In this document: in pieces, positions 1 to 9,285 of the stretch | Layout of the letters: the number at the start of each line of letters is the position of its first letter | Position numbering within the stretch: the stretch's first letter is position 1 | Assembly (NCBI GenBank): GCA_029777335.1 | Contig: JAKOSN010000063.1 | Span: forward strand, 1 to 41,399 | Length of the DNA stretch: 41,399 nt | Reading direction: 5' to 3' | Source of the DNA: Planctomycetota bacterium | Lineage (GTDB): Bacteria; Planctomycetota; Planctomycetia; Gemmatales; Gemmataceae | Notes under the pieces: model-generated | What the model was told of the DNA's origin: nothing | The model's input: the letters and a program-made list of their open reading frames with translations, nothing else | Database searches by the model: none | Made by a program: the position numbers and the translations under genes

Positions 1-324
1 ATGATCATGATGGCGGGCTACGACATGCCTCTGCGGGCCATTCGGCGACAAATTACCTCGGCGATTCATTTGATCATTCAGGCGGAGCGGCTTGCGGGCG
101 GGGCGCGCAAGGTGACGAGCTTGACCGAGGTGGTGGGGATGGAGGGAGACACGATCGTCACCCAGGATGTCTTCGTCTTTCAGCAGCAGGGCACCGATGC
201 GGAGGGTCACGCCGTGGGTCGCTTTGTCGCCACCGGAGTGCGGCCGTCCTTCGCCCAGCGCCTGAAAGCGATGGGGCAGGAACTCGCCCCGCAAATGTTC
301 GTTCAACGTGTCCTGGCGACGTAG
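1..324 (+). CDS. CpaF/TadA-family secretion ATPase, C-terminal fragment (5' end outside window)
   Basis: The first 107 codons are open from the window edge to a TAG at 322-324, so this is the 3' end of a longer gene and the first ATG is not a start. The segment reads AGYDMPLRAIRRQITSAIHL, then GGARKVTSLTEVVGMEGD and a VFVFQQ strand. This matches the end of the type II/IV secretion ATPase domain of CpaF/TadA proteins, where the conserved LPxRAIRxQIxSAIxLIVQ and RRVxxIxEVxGMEGDxI blocks follow the Walker motifs. Family members are cytoplasmic hexameric ATPases that power Tad (Flp) pilus assembly. The Walker A and B boxes must lie upstream and are not visible. No further pilus genes follow in the window, so this may be the last gene of a tad cluster. 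Confidence 0.85.
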   Translation: MIMMAGYDMPLRAIRRQITSAIHLIIQAERLAGGARKVTSLTEVVGMEGDTIVTQDVFVFQQQGTDAEGHAVGRFVATGVRPSFAQRLKAMGQELAPQMFVQRVLAT

Positions 325-400
325 CGCCGCGCGATTATTGAGAGATAATTCGGAGAGTAGTAATCCCTTAAAACCTCGCGGAAAAAGTTGTGGAAGTTGC

Positions 401-430
401 TTGACAGACCCTTCCCAGGAGCGGTATATC
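401..430 (+). promoter_or_regulatory. Candidate sigma-70 promoter, TTGACA-18-TATATC
   Basis: A perfect -35 hexamer TTGACA (401-406) is followed after 18 bp by TATATC (425-430), which matches TATAAT at four of six positions. The site lies 77 bp after the cpaF stop in a locally AT-richer stretch. Transcription would start near 437, but the first convincing start codon is at 972, leaving about 535 nt of untranslated transcript. It could drive a long leader or an independent non-coding RNA. The call rests on hexamer match and spacing only. Confidence 0.5.
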
Positions 431-961
431 TGAGGTTGTAGAGAGCATTTTTCCTCAGAAAGCCCGAGAACAATCAGGCCATCCGGTAGTGTTGGCGTCT
501 CCGCTCAACTCTCGAACGATGGCCGATCCTCCCATTGTCTCTGCGCGGACAACTGCGAGGGTGCACGCGCAACTCCTCGGTGGCTTTCTCAGGAGAGGAA
601 GGAGTTCGCACCGTCAGGCAAGCTTGGCTTACGGCTCCGGACAGCACGGCTGACCGTCGTCTCTTGGTTGTCCGGTCACTGCAACACACATCCATTGCCC
701 TGGCGCACGCGACTCCATCACCCAATGGTCAGGAGGTGAATCAGTCGATACGCATGAAACCGTTTGCCTGGAGCCCGTGTTGAGGTGAGATTTCTTTTCC
801 TTCGTCTTCGGGTCCAAAAGGCATTGCCTTACCCGACGAGGCCGATCGAACCCTCTGGATCTCTCCTCACCCACGGGCTCCTTCTGTCTTGTGTCCGTTC
901 CCATTCCTGGCCCATCTAAATCTGTGTCGAGCCGCACCCGTTCTCGTCGCATCTTTCTTGC
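431..961 (+). other. Gene-poor stretch downstream of a promoter
   Basis: No open frame here has a credible ribosome binding site and protein-like composition. Short frames of 82-144 codons on both strands overlap one another and look like GC-driven noise. Signatures of RNase P RNA, tmRNA and the SRP RNA apical loop were looked for and not found. If the promoter at 401-430 is active, this interval is transcribed as a leader or small RNA. Nothing more specific can be supported. Confidence 0.4.
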
Positions 962-971
962 GGAGGCCGAC

Positions 972-1208
972 ATGTTGTTACCGTTACCTGAATCGTTGCA
1001 CACCGCCGTCGATGCCCAGGCGCACGAACCTGTGCGCTTGATCGATCCCCGGACCCAGCGCATCTACGTGCTGCTCCCCGTCGAGGCCTACGATTGCCTG
1101 ACCAACGGCCCAACGGAGAGCGAACCGGAACTGCAACCCGCAACCCGCTCTCTGGAAAGGACGTCACCTTATCCGCCCGAGGTCTGCGCCGAGTTGTGGC
1201 GCGATTGA
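972..1208 (+). CDS. Small Phd/antitoxin-like hypothetical protein
   Basis: Predicted product of 78 residues. The ATG at 972 is preceded by GGAGG at 962-966, a 5-nt spacing, which makes it preferable to an upstream in-frame GTG at 891. The centre reads PVRLIDPRTQRIYVLLPVEAY, an arrangement common in small planctomycete proteins. It resembles the end of a Phd/YefM-type antitoxin domain, in which a strand of the type Y-V-L-L-P is followed by a short helix. The C-terminus ends in SPYPPEVCAELWRD. No partner toxin is visible: the next gene, 169 bp downstream, encodes a lipoprotein. An orphan antitoxin-like regulator is one possibility, but the function is unknown. Confidence 0.55.
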   Translation: MLLPLPESLHTAVDAQAHEPVRLIDPRTQRIYVLLPVEAYDCLTNGPTESEPELQPATRSLERTSPYPPEVCAELWRD

Positions 1209-1377
1209 TCCTCTGTCCGGCCCGGTCCTTCCCAGACAGCTCGGCTTCTCCCCTCGACGGGCTCCGCACGAGGGGAGGTTCTGCGCCTGTCCGCGCACTT
1301 CTTCATCAAGATTGCAAGCGGCAAATTCGATACAGAAGGAAGACTCATCTTCCCCGGCGCGAAGGGACGGAGGGAGC

Positions 1378-2229
1378 ATGCGCACTGGAGTGCTCGCGAT
1401 CGTCCTGCTGTCGCTGACCAGCGGCTGTACGCACCTTTCCCTGCGCGACAACACGGCCCAGACCGCAACCACCTTGACGGATATCAACTATCGCATGGTA
1501 CTGGACAACGTTGCCCTGTTCTCCGCCAACCCCGCGGCGATCCCCTCCTTCGCCGTTGTTAATGCCGGCACGGTGACCGTGTCCGATCAAAAAACCGGGA
1601 GTCTCAACCCCGCCTATGCCCCCACCCTGCGTCTGGTTGACCAGGCGGGGGGATCGGGGCCCATTGTCTCGGTGCTCTTTGGCACCAACGGCCAGCGGTT
1701 GGTCTCGGAGAACTGGTCGCTGGTGCCTGTTGCCGATCCCGATAATATGCGTCGTCTGCGCTGTGCCCTGCAATACATCGTGCTGGGGGAGAATATCCCT
1801 GATTGTGGCCGTTGCAGCGAGGAGTTAAAGGAGTTCTTCCTGGTCGATGACCTGGCTCCATTGCTCCCCCGAGGATGGTATCATGTGGGGCGCCGCAAGG
1901 ATGTGCCGCGCGAGGCTTGTTACGTCGGGCACTACCACGATACTTATGTCTGGGTGGATGCCACGGGACTCGATGCGCTTTCGCGGGTGACGATGAGCGC
2001 GCTCGACCTCGCCACTGGCGAACTCCAGCGCCCCCAGAAGACGATTGTAAAAACCTACAAGGGCGACCCGAAAACAGGTACATTGGAATCGACCCAGGTC
2101 ACCTCGACCGAGGTGGATTATGACGCGCTTGATCGGGCGCGCCGCAGTGGCAGCAAGCCCGATCGCGAACGCGTTACCGACGATCCCAACAAGGGCAATC
2201 GTGGGCTCTTCTTTGTTCCGCGCCAGTAG
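1378..2229 (+). CDS. Predicted lipoprotein of unknown function
   Basis: Product of 283 residues. The start at 1378 is chosen because GGAGGGAGC directly precedes it and because it gives a clean type II signal peptide: two residues and an Arg, a hydrophobic core, and the lipobox LTSGC with Cys17. An upstream in-frame ATG at 1312 would bury that signal. The mature part is soluble. A central GRCSEELKEFF stretch is followed by a C-terminal region rich in Asp, Arg and Lys (about residues 225-275), ending in GLFFVPRQ. It contains several cysteines (for example C-x6-C around ENIPDCGRCSEE). No catalytic family is recognised. It is probably an envelope-attached protein. It sits alone between the small Phd-like gene and the FAH-fold dehydratase. 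Confidence 0.75.
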   Translation: MRTGVLAIVLLSLTSGCTHLSLRDNTAQTATTLTDINYRMVLDNVALFSANPAAIPSFAVVNAGTVTVSDQKTGSLNPAYAPTLRLVDQAGGSGPIVSVLFGTNGQRLVSENWSLVPVADPDNMRRLRCALQYIVLGENIPDCGRCSEELKEFFLVDDLAPLLPRGWYHVGRRKDVPREACYVGHYHDTYVWVDATGLDALSRVTMSALDLATGELQRPQKTIVKTYKGDPKTGTLESTQVTSTEVDYDALDRARRSGSKPDRERVTDDPNKGNRGLFFVPRQ

Positions 2230-2268
2230 GTTTTCGCGCCTCGCCACGCGCATCTCTGGGCGGTCTGG

Positions 2269-2297
2269 TTTCCATCCTGGTTCACCTCGCTTACACT
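2269..2297 (+). promoter_or_regulatory. Candidate sigma-70 promoter for the FAH-family gene
   Basis: TTTCCA at 2269-2274 and TACACT at 2292-2297 are separated by 17 bp. Each matches its consensus hexamer at four of six positions. A start near 2304 would give a leader of about 29 nt before the ATG at 2333, with GAGG just upstream of that ATG. Support comes only from match and position. Confidence 0.35.
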
Positions 2298-2332
2298 GAT
2301 CTCAACTTTGCTCTTCACGAGGACGACCAGCG

Positions 2333-3178
2333 ATGCAACTGTGCAAGATTCAACTCGCCGACGGGAAATTGGAAACGGGCGTGCGACTGGACCAGGGGGT
2401 GCGAATTCTCCCGGGCGTGTCGCTCAGTCAGCTGCTGCATGCTGCCGATCCCGCGCTCGCGGTGCAGCATCACCTGGCGACGCAGGGAACCACGGTGCCC
2501 CTGAATGGGGTGACCTTCTGCGCTCCGGTGGATCAGCAGGAGATCTGGGCCGCGGGGGTGACGTACAAGCGGAGCCAGGAAGCGCGCGAACGCGAGTCCG
2601 TGGGAGCCGGACGGTTCTATGATCTGGTGTACAGGGCGGATCGCCCGGAACTCTTCTTCAAGGCCACCCCACGCCGGGTGCGTGCGCCGGGAGAAAAGGT
2701 CTGCATCCGCCGCGATAGCCGCTGGAGCGTGCCTGAACCCGAGGTGGCGCTGGTAATATCGCCGGCGCTGAAGATTGTCGGCTACACCATTGGCAACGAC
2801 ATGAGCGCTCGTGATATCGAGGGCGAAAATCCCCTCTATCTGCCGCAGGCGAAGGTTTTCACCGGCGCCTGTTCGCTTGGTCCGGTGATCACCCTCGCCG
2901 ATCAGATGCCCGCGCGCGAGCAGATCGAGATTCGCCTGGTGATCGAGCGCGCCGGGCGAACAGTGTACGAGGGGAACACGAGTGTCGGCGCCATGGCCCG
3001 GCGCTTTGAAGATCTGGTGGACTGGCTGGGGCGCGAGAACTCCTTCCCCGACGGAGCCATTCTGCTCACCGGGACGGGACTCGTTCCGCCCGATGATTTC
3101 ACGCTGGCCGTTGGAGATCGAGTGCGCATCGCCGTTACAGGTGTGGGCGAACTGGTGAATGAGGTCGCTCATCCCTGA
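2333..3178 (+). CDS. Fumarylacetoacetase-fold protein, 2-keto-3-deoxy sugar acid dehydratase-like
   Basis: Product of 281 residues with the FAH C-terminal fold. The metal ligands typical of the superfamily are visible: E135 and E137 in VPEPEVALVI, and D156 in GYTIGNDMSARD. The segment DIEGENPLYLPQAKVF is the hallmark of the branch that includes 2-dehydro-3-deoxy-D-arabinonate dehydratase, rather than of fumarylacetoacetate hydrolase itself. Members of this branch are cytoplasmic, Mg-dependent and act on 2-keto-3-deoxy sugar acids in non-phosphorylative pentose breakdown. No other sugar-acid genes lie nearby, so the substrate is inferred from family only. Length is normal for a single-domain member. 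The gene has its own promoter candidate and ends 24 bp before a strong hairpin. Confidence 0.85.
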   Translation: MQLCKIQLADGKLETGVRLDQGVRILPGVSLSQLLHAADPALAVQHHLATQGTTVPLNGVTFCAPVDQQEIWAAGVTYKRSQEARERESVGAGRFYDLVYRADRPELFFKATPRRVRAPGEKVCIRRDSRWSVPEPEVALVISPALKIVGYTIGNDMSARDIEGENPLYLPQAKVFTGACSLGPVITLADQMPAREQIEIRLVIERAGRTVYEGNTSVGAMARRFEDLVDWLGRENSFPDGAILLTGTGLVPPDDFTLAVGDRVRIAVTGVGELVNEVAHP

Positions 3179-3202
3179 TCCGAGCGAGTGGCGATCAAAG
3201 AA

Positions 3203-3234
3203 CAGAACCCCACGTGGATGAACGTGGGGTTCTG
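3203..3234. terminator. Perfect 13-bp hairpin between convergent genes
   Basis: CAGAACCCCACGT at 3203-3215 is the exact reverse complement of 3222-3234, with a 6-nt loop. It lies between the converging FAH-like gene (stop at 3178) and HEAT-repeat gene (stop at 3259), so it can serve both strands. The right side lacks a long T-tract, so termination efficiency is uncertain. Confidence 0.7.
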
Positions 3235-3258
3235 AATGTTATGCCCACGGGGATTGTC

Positions 3259-6200
3259 TCACGGCTCGGCGGTCCGCAGGGCCTCGCGCGCCAGGACGCG
3301 GATGATCTCCTCGTCTCGCTTGAGGGCGGCCTTGAGCGCGGGGCGCGCTCCCCGCGCCAGTTGCGGAGCCCGCGCCAGCGCACGTGCGGCGGCAAAGCGT
3401 ACACGCGGATCGGGATCACTCAGAGCCTGACCAAGGGCAGAAGCCGCTTCCTTGTTCGTCCGGCGAGAAGAAGACCATTGCGGCAGTTGCCCCATTTCGC
3501 CAAGTGCACTGGCAGCACGTTGTCGGACCTCGGGGTCTCCCGTGTTCAGGGCGCGCAGCAACGCGGGGAGGGCGCGCGGACCGATGTGGGCCAGACACTC
3601 GCTGGCCCGGTCGCCCAGTTCGTCTTCCTGGGACAGCAAACCAATCAACGCAGGGATGGCTTCCCAGGAACGTGTCCCCAGATCGCGGAGCACGGTGATG
3701 GCGCTGGCTCGCCTGGGGTTCTCCTGATCCGCAAGGCGCGCCAGCAATCCCGGCACCGGCACCGAGCCCAGGCACGTCAGTGCGGTGGCCGCTTCCCAGC
3801 GAACCTGGCCAGCCGAATCATCGAGCAACCCCAGCAGTCTGGGCAACAGTTTGGCAGACAGGAGGGTGTCCTCGCCCTGAAGCAACGCGGGGCCAAGGCG
3901 ACCCAGCGCACGGGCGCCCTCCAGACGGACCTCCGGCAGGGGGTCGTCCAGGGCGTGGAGGAGCGCGTGGGCAAGTGTCCGGATCGACTTCCCTTCCGGC
4001 TGTCCGAGTGAAGCGGGTTCGCAAAACCCAAGCGCGAGGGCGGCCCGGCGTCGTTCGAGCGGCGTGCCCTTCTGCAATTGTTCACGCAGCACCGGCAACA
4101 TCGGTTCAGCGCATCGACCCACGACCTGAGCCGTGTGGAGAGCGAGGGTGAAATCGCGCGCCTGGAGCTGGTCGAGCAAGGTGTGCTGCACTTTTCGAGA
4201 TAATTCCGATCCGAGATGAGGATGTCCCGCGAGTTGTCCCAGGGCGGTCACCACGTCCCGACGGGTTTCGGGGCTCTCCTTGCGATCGAGGAGATCCAGC
4301 AGAGAAACCAGGATTTCCTGCCGTTGTTCGGCGCTATTCTCGCCATCGGCGGCGAGCGTGCCCAGGATGGCCAGCGCCGTGGGGAGATACTCCTTCTCCA
4401 GGGCTGGGAGAATGCGTCCAGCGATGGTTGGCCCCAGGTGACGCAGGGCACGCACCGCACGGCTCACAAAGCGACCGTGAATGATCTCGCCCTGTTTCCA
4501 ACGCTCCGGGGTGCGGGCTCCCAGCATCCACTGCCAGGGACCGCGTGCGATGCGCTCCAGCACCATCGTCGCCGCGGCCTCTTGCAGTTGCAAACCACGC
4601 AGCACAGCGGCCGCAGCACGCACGCGTTCCTCATCTGTCTGGCAAAGCTGCTCCACGAGCGCCGGAAGTGCGGTTTTTGCCGAGCTTCCCCGGCGCATCA
4701 ACGCCAGGCCAGCCCGGCGCATCTCGGCCACCGTGCCACTTTGGATCACGTCCGTGACCACCTCGACCGGCGGTTCATGGCCGGGGGTGAGATGCCACAA
4801 TGCCAGGTGAGCATTGGCACGCGTGTGCGCACAGCCATGGTGCAGAAGCGGCTGAAGCTGTCCCGCCACCGTCTTCTCACCCGCGCCAATCTGAACGAGC
4901 AAACGCGCGGCCCGTTGCCCAATCGTCCAGCGTGACTCGGCATCCCAGCGCGAATGGCGTTGCGGAATCAAACGCTCTTCATGAAGCAATTCGAGCAAAA
5001 CAGGGGTGACGCGCCGAGCATCGTGATCAATGCGCCACAGCGCCTCGGCCCGGAGCAAACGCTGGGCTGCATCCCCATCCTCCAGGCAAGTCCGGAGCGC
5101 GGGCACGGCCGGTTGTGCCACGGCGCCCAGTCGTCCCAGCGCTCGGGTGGCAGCCATTTGCTGCGCGGGGGTGCCGTGCTGCACCAGCAGCAGCAACGGG
5201 AAGGTGGCAGCGCGCGCTTCGGGGCCAATTCGTCCCAGGGTTTCGATCGCCACCTCCACAACGTCTTCTCCGTCATGGCTGTGTTCGGACCGTTGAAGCA
5301 CATGCAGGATGGCGGGGACCGTTGGAACTGCCTCCGGACCAATGCGCCCCAGCGCTTCCAGATAGCGCAGAACCACCTCGCGCTTCCGGGTGTCCTCCAA
5401 GGCCTCTCCCAGGCGCTGAACCGCAGGGGCGCCACAGGGGCCGAGTTTGAGCAGAAAGGCCGCGGCCAGGGCTCCGCAGTCGTGGGGGTGTTCGTCGTCG
5501 GGGAGCATGGCCGCGAGCAACGTGGCGATCCGTTCGCGCACGCCCTCGTTTGGGGTGCGCCCGGGGAGTGTCGCGAGCGGGCCCACCTCGCGCATCCCTG
5601 GTTCTTCCAGCCCCGCGAGGTAGCCAAGGAGATCGAGAATCTGTTCATAGCGAGAATCGCGGTCGCCGGGGAAATCGGGGGCGCACAATTCCTCAAGAAT
5701 GGGTTCGAGCACCTGGAGTGTCGCCGGCCCGATGCGAGCCACCGCGGGGAGAATGGCGTCCTGCCCTTCGCGGTCCACCTTGAGCCAGAGCGCGAGCAAG
5801 GCCGGGAGAGTGGGCGAAGCATCGGGGCCAATCGCGCCCAGGGCGGTGGCCGCATGAACTCCCACGTCACTCGTCAATTCCCGTCCGAGGGCAGCAACGG
5901 CGGAGCGTGCCTCGGCGCCAAGGTGCGCAAGGGCCATGGTGGCACCGCTGCGTGTGGCGTAATCGCGGCTACTCCAGAGGGTTTCCAGCAAAACCGGAAC
6001 GGCCGGACGCCCGATCGCCTGGAGGGCATCGAGGTACGGTTGCTTCGACCCTTCGGTGTCGAGGGCGAGCACCAGTTGCCGCAGCGCCGGAAGGGCGGGA
6101 CGAGCCTCGGCACCACGCTGCGCCAGCCCCTGCGCGGCCCGACGTTTGTCCTCGAAGGAGGCCTCGCTATCATGCAGCACGGAGATCAAGCGCGTTAGTG

Positions 6201-9174
6201 CATTGGGGCCAGCGCCCTGGCGAAGCAGGAGATCGGCGGTAGCGCCCAGATCCTCCCGCGGGACCGAACGGAAGTGACACAGGTCTGCCAGTGCCTGGAG
6301 CAAGGCCGGACCTGCCTTGTCGGTGGCGGCATCACTCGCCAGCCGCCGGGCCACGCGCCGCACATCGTCTTCCTGGCTCTCGGGGCGACGCAGAACTTCC
6401 ACCAGGGGCCGCAAAGCCAGCGGACGCAGGGTTGGCGATTCATAAACCTCGAGGATCTGAGCCAGCGACACCTTCCCGCCCGCCCGATGCACGGCGAGTG
6501 CGGCCCAGCGTCGTACCTCTGGTTCGCGATGGCCAGCGGCCTTTTCGAGCGCGTGCCGAGCCGGAGCCGCGCGACGCCCCAGAGCCGCCAGCACACGTGC
6601 CGCATCGGCCTTCTGCCCGGCGTCCCCCTCCTGCAACACCTTGATCAGTTGCGGGATGGCGTCGACGGCCTGGCTGCCATGGCGCCGCAAGATCTTGACC
6701 GCCTGTTCGCGCAGGGTTGCATCGTGATCGAAGAGCACCGCGGCCACCGCGCGGGCAATAACGGGCGAACACGGCTGTTCCTCCACCGCCAGTTCCAGCA
6801 GACAGGCCAGCCGCACCTCACCCTCGCGTCCCTGGAGTCCGCGTAACATGGCGAGGCTGCCCGGAAGTGCGCTCTCGCGCAAGGTCCGAATCGCCTCCAG
6901 CCGAACGCTTTCATCGGCATCGTCGAGCAGGCGGGCGACTGCCTCCAGCGTGGAGGGCGCCACACGATGCTTGCGCAGAGCCCGGACACAGGCGGTGCGG
7001 ACGGCGACCTGGGGCGCTTGCAACCCCTGCACCAGCGCCGTTACCACCCGGGTACGCATCGGCTCAGTGAAACCTGGGTAGGCCAGCACCTCGACACAAC
7101 GATCACGCAGAGCCGGCTTGCCCGCGCGAATCGCTTCCAGAAGCGCGGGGAGAGCCGGTTCGCCAATCTGGCGCAGAATCTCCGTGGCATGGTCGACCAC
7201 CTCCTGCTGCTCCGCTTCCAGGCGCGCCAGAAGTGCCGGCACCGCACGAACCCCGCGCCGCTTGAGTTGTTCGCTGAGCACCCAGTTGTAGGGGAGCCGG
7301 GCATGTGGTTTTCGGGTGACACCAGGCGGACTCCAGCGGGCTCCCAGTTCCGCCGTGAGGAGCGGTATGATCTGGGCATCGTCCAGCCCCACCCCGTCGA
7401 GAATCTGCAGAATGCGCACCCGTTCCGCTTGTGTGATGCGTGCCTCTTCGCGCAATGCCAGCAGACAGGGAATTGCTGGGCGAGCGTCGTTCCCAAGGGC
7501 CGTGAGCAGGGCCAGGTAACGGTCGCGCGCGGCCGGGTCGGCACACTGCAACAGGGCACAAAGCGGAGGAACAAGCGCGGCGCCGTGCTGCGCCAGAACG
7601 CGCGGGGCGAAATCCTCGGCATCCAGCGCGGCGAGCGGATTGTCGCGGTAATCTGCGTTCCCCATCCGCGCCCAGAAGGCCAGCGCGGGTTCCGTGGTGG
7701 GTGCCAGGCGAACCAGGGCCCGGCGCGCCACGCGCCCCTCGGGAGTCGCCGCGTGATGCTCCAGAGCAAGCACCGTGCTCTGGGTGAGTTCGGTCGAGAA
7801 GGTTCGTTTGCCCCCCAGGTGTTCCAGCACGGCGATGGCATCATTGCAACAGGGGGCATCCTCCAGCGCCCGCGGGAAGGTGGCGAAGACGGGCTTCAAC
7901 TCTTCCGCACGGAGAAGATCAGGCTCGGCGGCCAGCCGTCCCAGGGCGACGAGAGACACCCTCCGCACAGCATCCTCCTCCGCCTTGCAGGCTTTCAGCA
8001 GGGGAGCGAGGGCACGACGAGCCGAGGCTGGATCGAGCCGATTTGCCATCACCCCCAGGGCGTGCGCCGCCCCCTGACGCGTGAGGGGATCTTCCTCGCT
8101 TGCCGCCTTAAGAAGATCTGCAAAAGCGCTTTTGCCAGCAAGTCCCAGGGCCTCGGCCGCGGCCAGTCGGACTGGGGGTTGATGTTTGCGGTCGCGCAGC
8201 GTGGCGAGGAGTTCGGGGAGAGCGATCTCGCCCAGACGCCCCAGCGCCCGCGCCGCCTGCGCGCGCATGGCCTTGTTTTCCAGGAGAGGGAGGAGATGCG
8301 GGACCGCACGTTTGCCCCATGCGTCTGCCTGCCGTGCCCCCGCGAGGCGCGTCAGTGCCAGCAGAGCTTCTTCGCGCACGGCAATCGGCTCCGCGTCGAG
8401 TTCTGCCAGCAGCCAGGTCACACTGGTGCGCAGGGATTCCCCCTCCAGCGATCCGGTGAGCGAACCAAGCAAGCGCATCGCCTGCTCTTTCCAGGCCGGC
8501 TGCCCCTCCCTGGCGGTGGCGAGGACCGTGGGCACCGCGTGCCGCGCTGGCGGACCGATCGCTTCCAGCAGGCGCCCCAGCTGTTCGCGGTGCGCGGTGG
8601 TCTCATTCAGCAGAGCCTGCCCGAGTTCGACAGCAACCACCTGCCCCTGTTTGCCCTGACCGAACTTGATCAGGGCAGTTTCACACCCGCCACGAATGAC
8701 CTTTTCGCGATCGTGCAGGACCGGGAGCAGGGCACGCACGGCCTTCTGCATTTGTGCAGGAGTGACCTCTGGAGCACAGGCAACTTCACCCAGTGCCCAG
8801 ACCAGGAGACTGCGGACCGACTCCTCTTGTTCGCGGAGAGAATCACACAGGGTGGACAGGGCAACCGGACCAAGTTCGCGGAGGGCCAGGGCGGTTTCAC
8901 GCCGAACGGCAAGGTCCGGATCGTGCAACGCGCCTTGCAGGGCGGGGAGTGCAGCGCGCGCGGGCGCTCCCATCTCCCGCACCGCCCGGACCGCCTGCCG
9001 TCGAGGTTCTGCCTCGGGATGGTGCAGCTGGGCAAGCCAGCGGTCGAGCGAGCGCCCCTGGTGAACAAGCGCGCGGCGACTGGAGGCTGTCGTGAATTGT
9101 GACTCGTTCATCGCCCACGACAGGCAGGCCAGCGTAACCACCAGGCACAGACACGCCACCATGCGAATCTTCAT
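3259..9174 (-). CDS. Giant exported HEAT-repeat (PBS lyase HEAT-like) protein
   Basis: Product of 1971 residues. The start at 9174 is preferred over an in-frame ATG 45 nt upstream because GAGG precedes it and the product then begins MKIRMVACLCLVVTLACL, a Sec signal peptide. The whole mature chain is made of about 30-40-residue helical repeats, of the type DPDLAVRRETALALRELGP or DPEVRQRAASALGEMG. These are typical PBS lyase/HEAT units, and the length implies over 40 of them. No transmembrane segment apart from the signal, and no catalytic domain, can be seen. Such solenoids usually act as protein-binding scaffolds. Repeats elsewhere in this superfamily bind phycobilin lyase substrates, but nothing suggests that role here. 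It lies upstream of the convergent hairpin at 3203-3234 and is transcribed in the same direction as the TIGR03067 gene. Confidence 0.9.
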   Translation of the reverse strand: MKIRMVACLCLVVTLACLSWAMNESQFTTASSRRALVHQGRSLDRWLAQLHHPEAEPRRQAVRAVREMGAPARAALPALQGALHDPDLAVRRETALALRELGPVALSTLCDSLREQEESVRSLLVWALGEVACAPEVTPAQMQKAVRALLPVLHDREKVIRGGCETALIKFGQGKQGQVVAVELGQALLNETTAHREQLGRLLEAIGPPARHAVPTVLATAREGQPAWKEQAMRLLGSLTGSLEGESLRTSVTWLLAELDAEPIAVREEALLALTRLAGARQADAWGKRAVPHLLPLLENKAMRAQAARALGRLGEIALPELLATLRDRKHQPPVRLAAAEALGLAGKSAFADLLKAASEEDPLTRQGAAHALGVMANRLDPASARRALAPLLKACKAEEDAVRRVSLVALGRLAAEPDLLRAEELKPVFATFPRALEDAPCCNDAIAVLEHLGGKRTFSTELTQSTVLALEHHAATPEGRVARRALVRLAPTTEPALAFWARMGNADYRDNPLAALDAEDFAPRVLAQHGAALVPPLCALLQCADPAARDRYLALLTALGNDARPAIPCLLALREEARITQAERVRILQILDGVGLDDAQIIPLLTAELGARWSPPGVTRKPHARLPYNWVLSEQLKRRGVRAVPALLARLEAEQQEVVDHATEILRQIGEPALPALLEAIRAGKPALRDRCVEVLAYPGFTEPMRTRVVTALVQGLQAPQVAVRTACVRALRKHRVAPSTLEAVARLLDDADESVRLEAIRTLRESALPGSLAMLRGLQGREGEVRLACLLELAVEEQPCSPVIARAVAAVLFDHDATLREQAVKILRRHGSQAVDAIPQLIKVLQEGDAGQKADAARVLAALGRRAAPARHALEKAAGHREPEVRRWAALAVHRAGGKVSLAQILEVYESPTLRPLALRPLVEVLRRPESQEDDVRRVARRLASDAATDKAGPALLQALADLCHFRSVPREDLGATADLLLRQGAGPNALTRLISVLHDSEASFEDKRRAAQGLAQRGAEARPALPALRQLVLALDTEGSKQPYLDALQAIGRPAVPVLLETLWSSRDYATRSGATMALAHLGAEARSAVAALGRELTSDVGVHAATALGAIGPDASPTLPALLALWLKVDREGQDAILPAVARIGPATLQVLEPILEELCAPDFPGDRDSRYEQILDLLGYLAGLEEPGMREVGPLATLPGRTPNEGVRERIATLLAAMLPDDEHPHDCGALAAAFLLKLGPCGAPAVQRLGEALEDTRKREVVLRYLEALGRIGPEAVPTVPAILHVLQRSEHSHDGEDVVEVAIETLGRIGPEARAATFPLLLLVQHGTPAQQMAATRALGRLGAVAQPAVPALRTCLEDGDAAQRLLRAEALWRIDHDARRVTPVLLELLHEERLIPQRHSRWDAESRWTIGQRAARLLVQIGAGEKTVAGQLQPLLHHGCAHTRANAHLALWHLTPGHEPPVEVVTDVIQSGTVAEMRRAGLALMRRGSSAKTALPALVEQLCQTDEERVRAAAAVLRGLQLQEAAATMVLERIARGPWQWMLGARTPERWKQGEIIHGRFVSRAVRALRHLGPTIAGRILPALEKEYLPTALAILGTLAADGENSAEQRQEILVSLLDLLDRKESPETRRDVVTALGQLAGHPHLGSELSRKVQHTLLDQLQARDFTLALHTAQVVGRCAEPMLPVLREQLQKGTPLERRRAALALGFCEPASLGQPEGKSIRTLAHALLHALDDPLPEVRLEGARALGRLGPALLQGEDTLLSAKLLPRLLGLLDDSAGQVRWEAATALTCLGSVPVPGLLARLADQENPRRASAITVLRDLGTRSWEAIPALIGLLSQEDELGDRASECLAHIGPRALPALLRALNTGDPEVRQRAASALGEMGQLPQWSSSRRTNKEAASALGQALSDPDPRVRFAAARALARAPQLARGARPALKAALKRDEEIIRVLAREALRTAEP

Positions 9175-9285
9175 GTGCGCCTCGGTCTGGATGAGCGGGA
9201 CCGGATTTTCGGACGGCACATGGTAGCTCGCCGGGAGTAACCGAACAAGGCGAGGTCGTGACAGCGAATCGCGAGCGAGCTCCGC

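Noticed and set aside
6967..9102. A 711-codon plus-strand frame, plus other long plus-strand frames at 4954-6198 and 4216-4935
   Set aside because: They lie antisense inside the HEAT-repeat gene, lack ribosome binding sites and show no domain. High GC in codon position three of the real gene leaves the opposite frame open.
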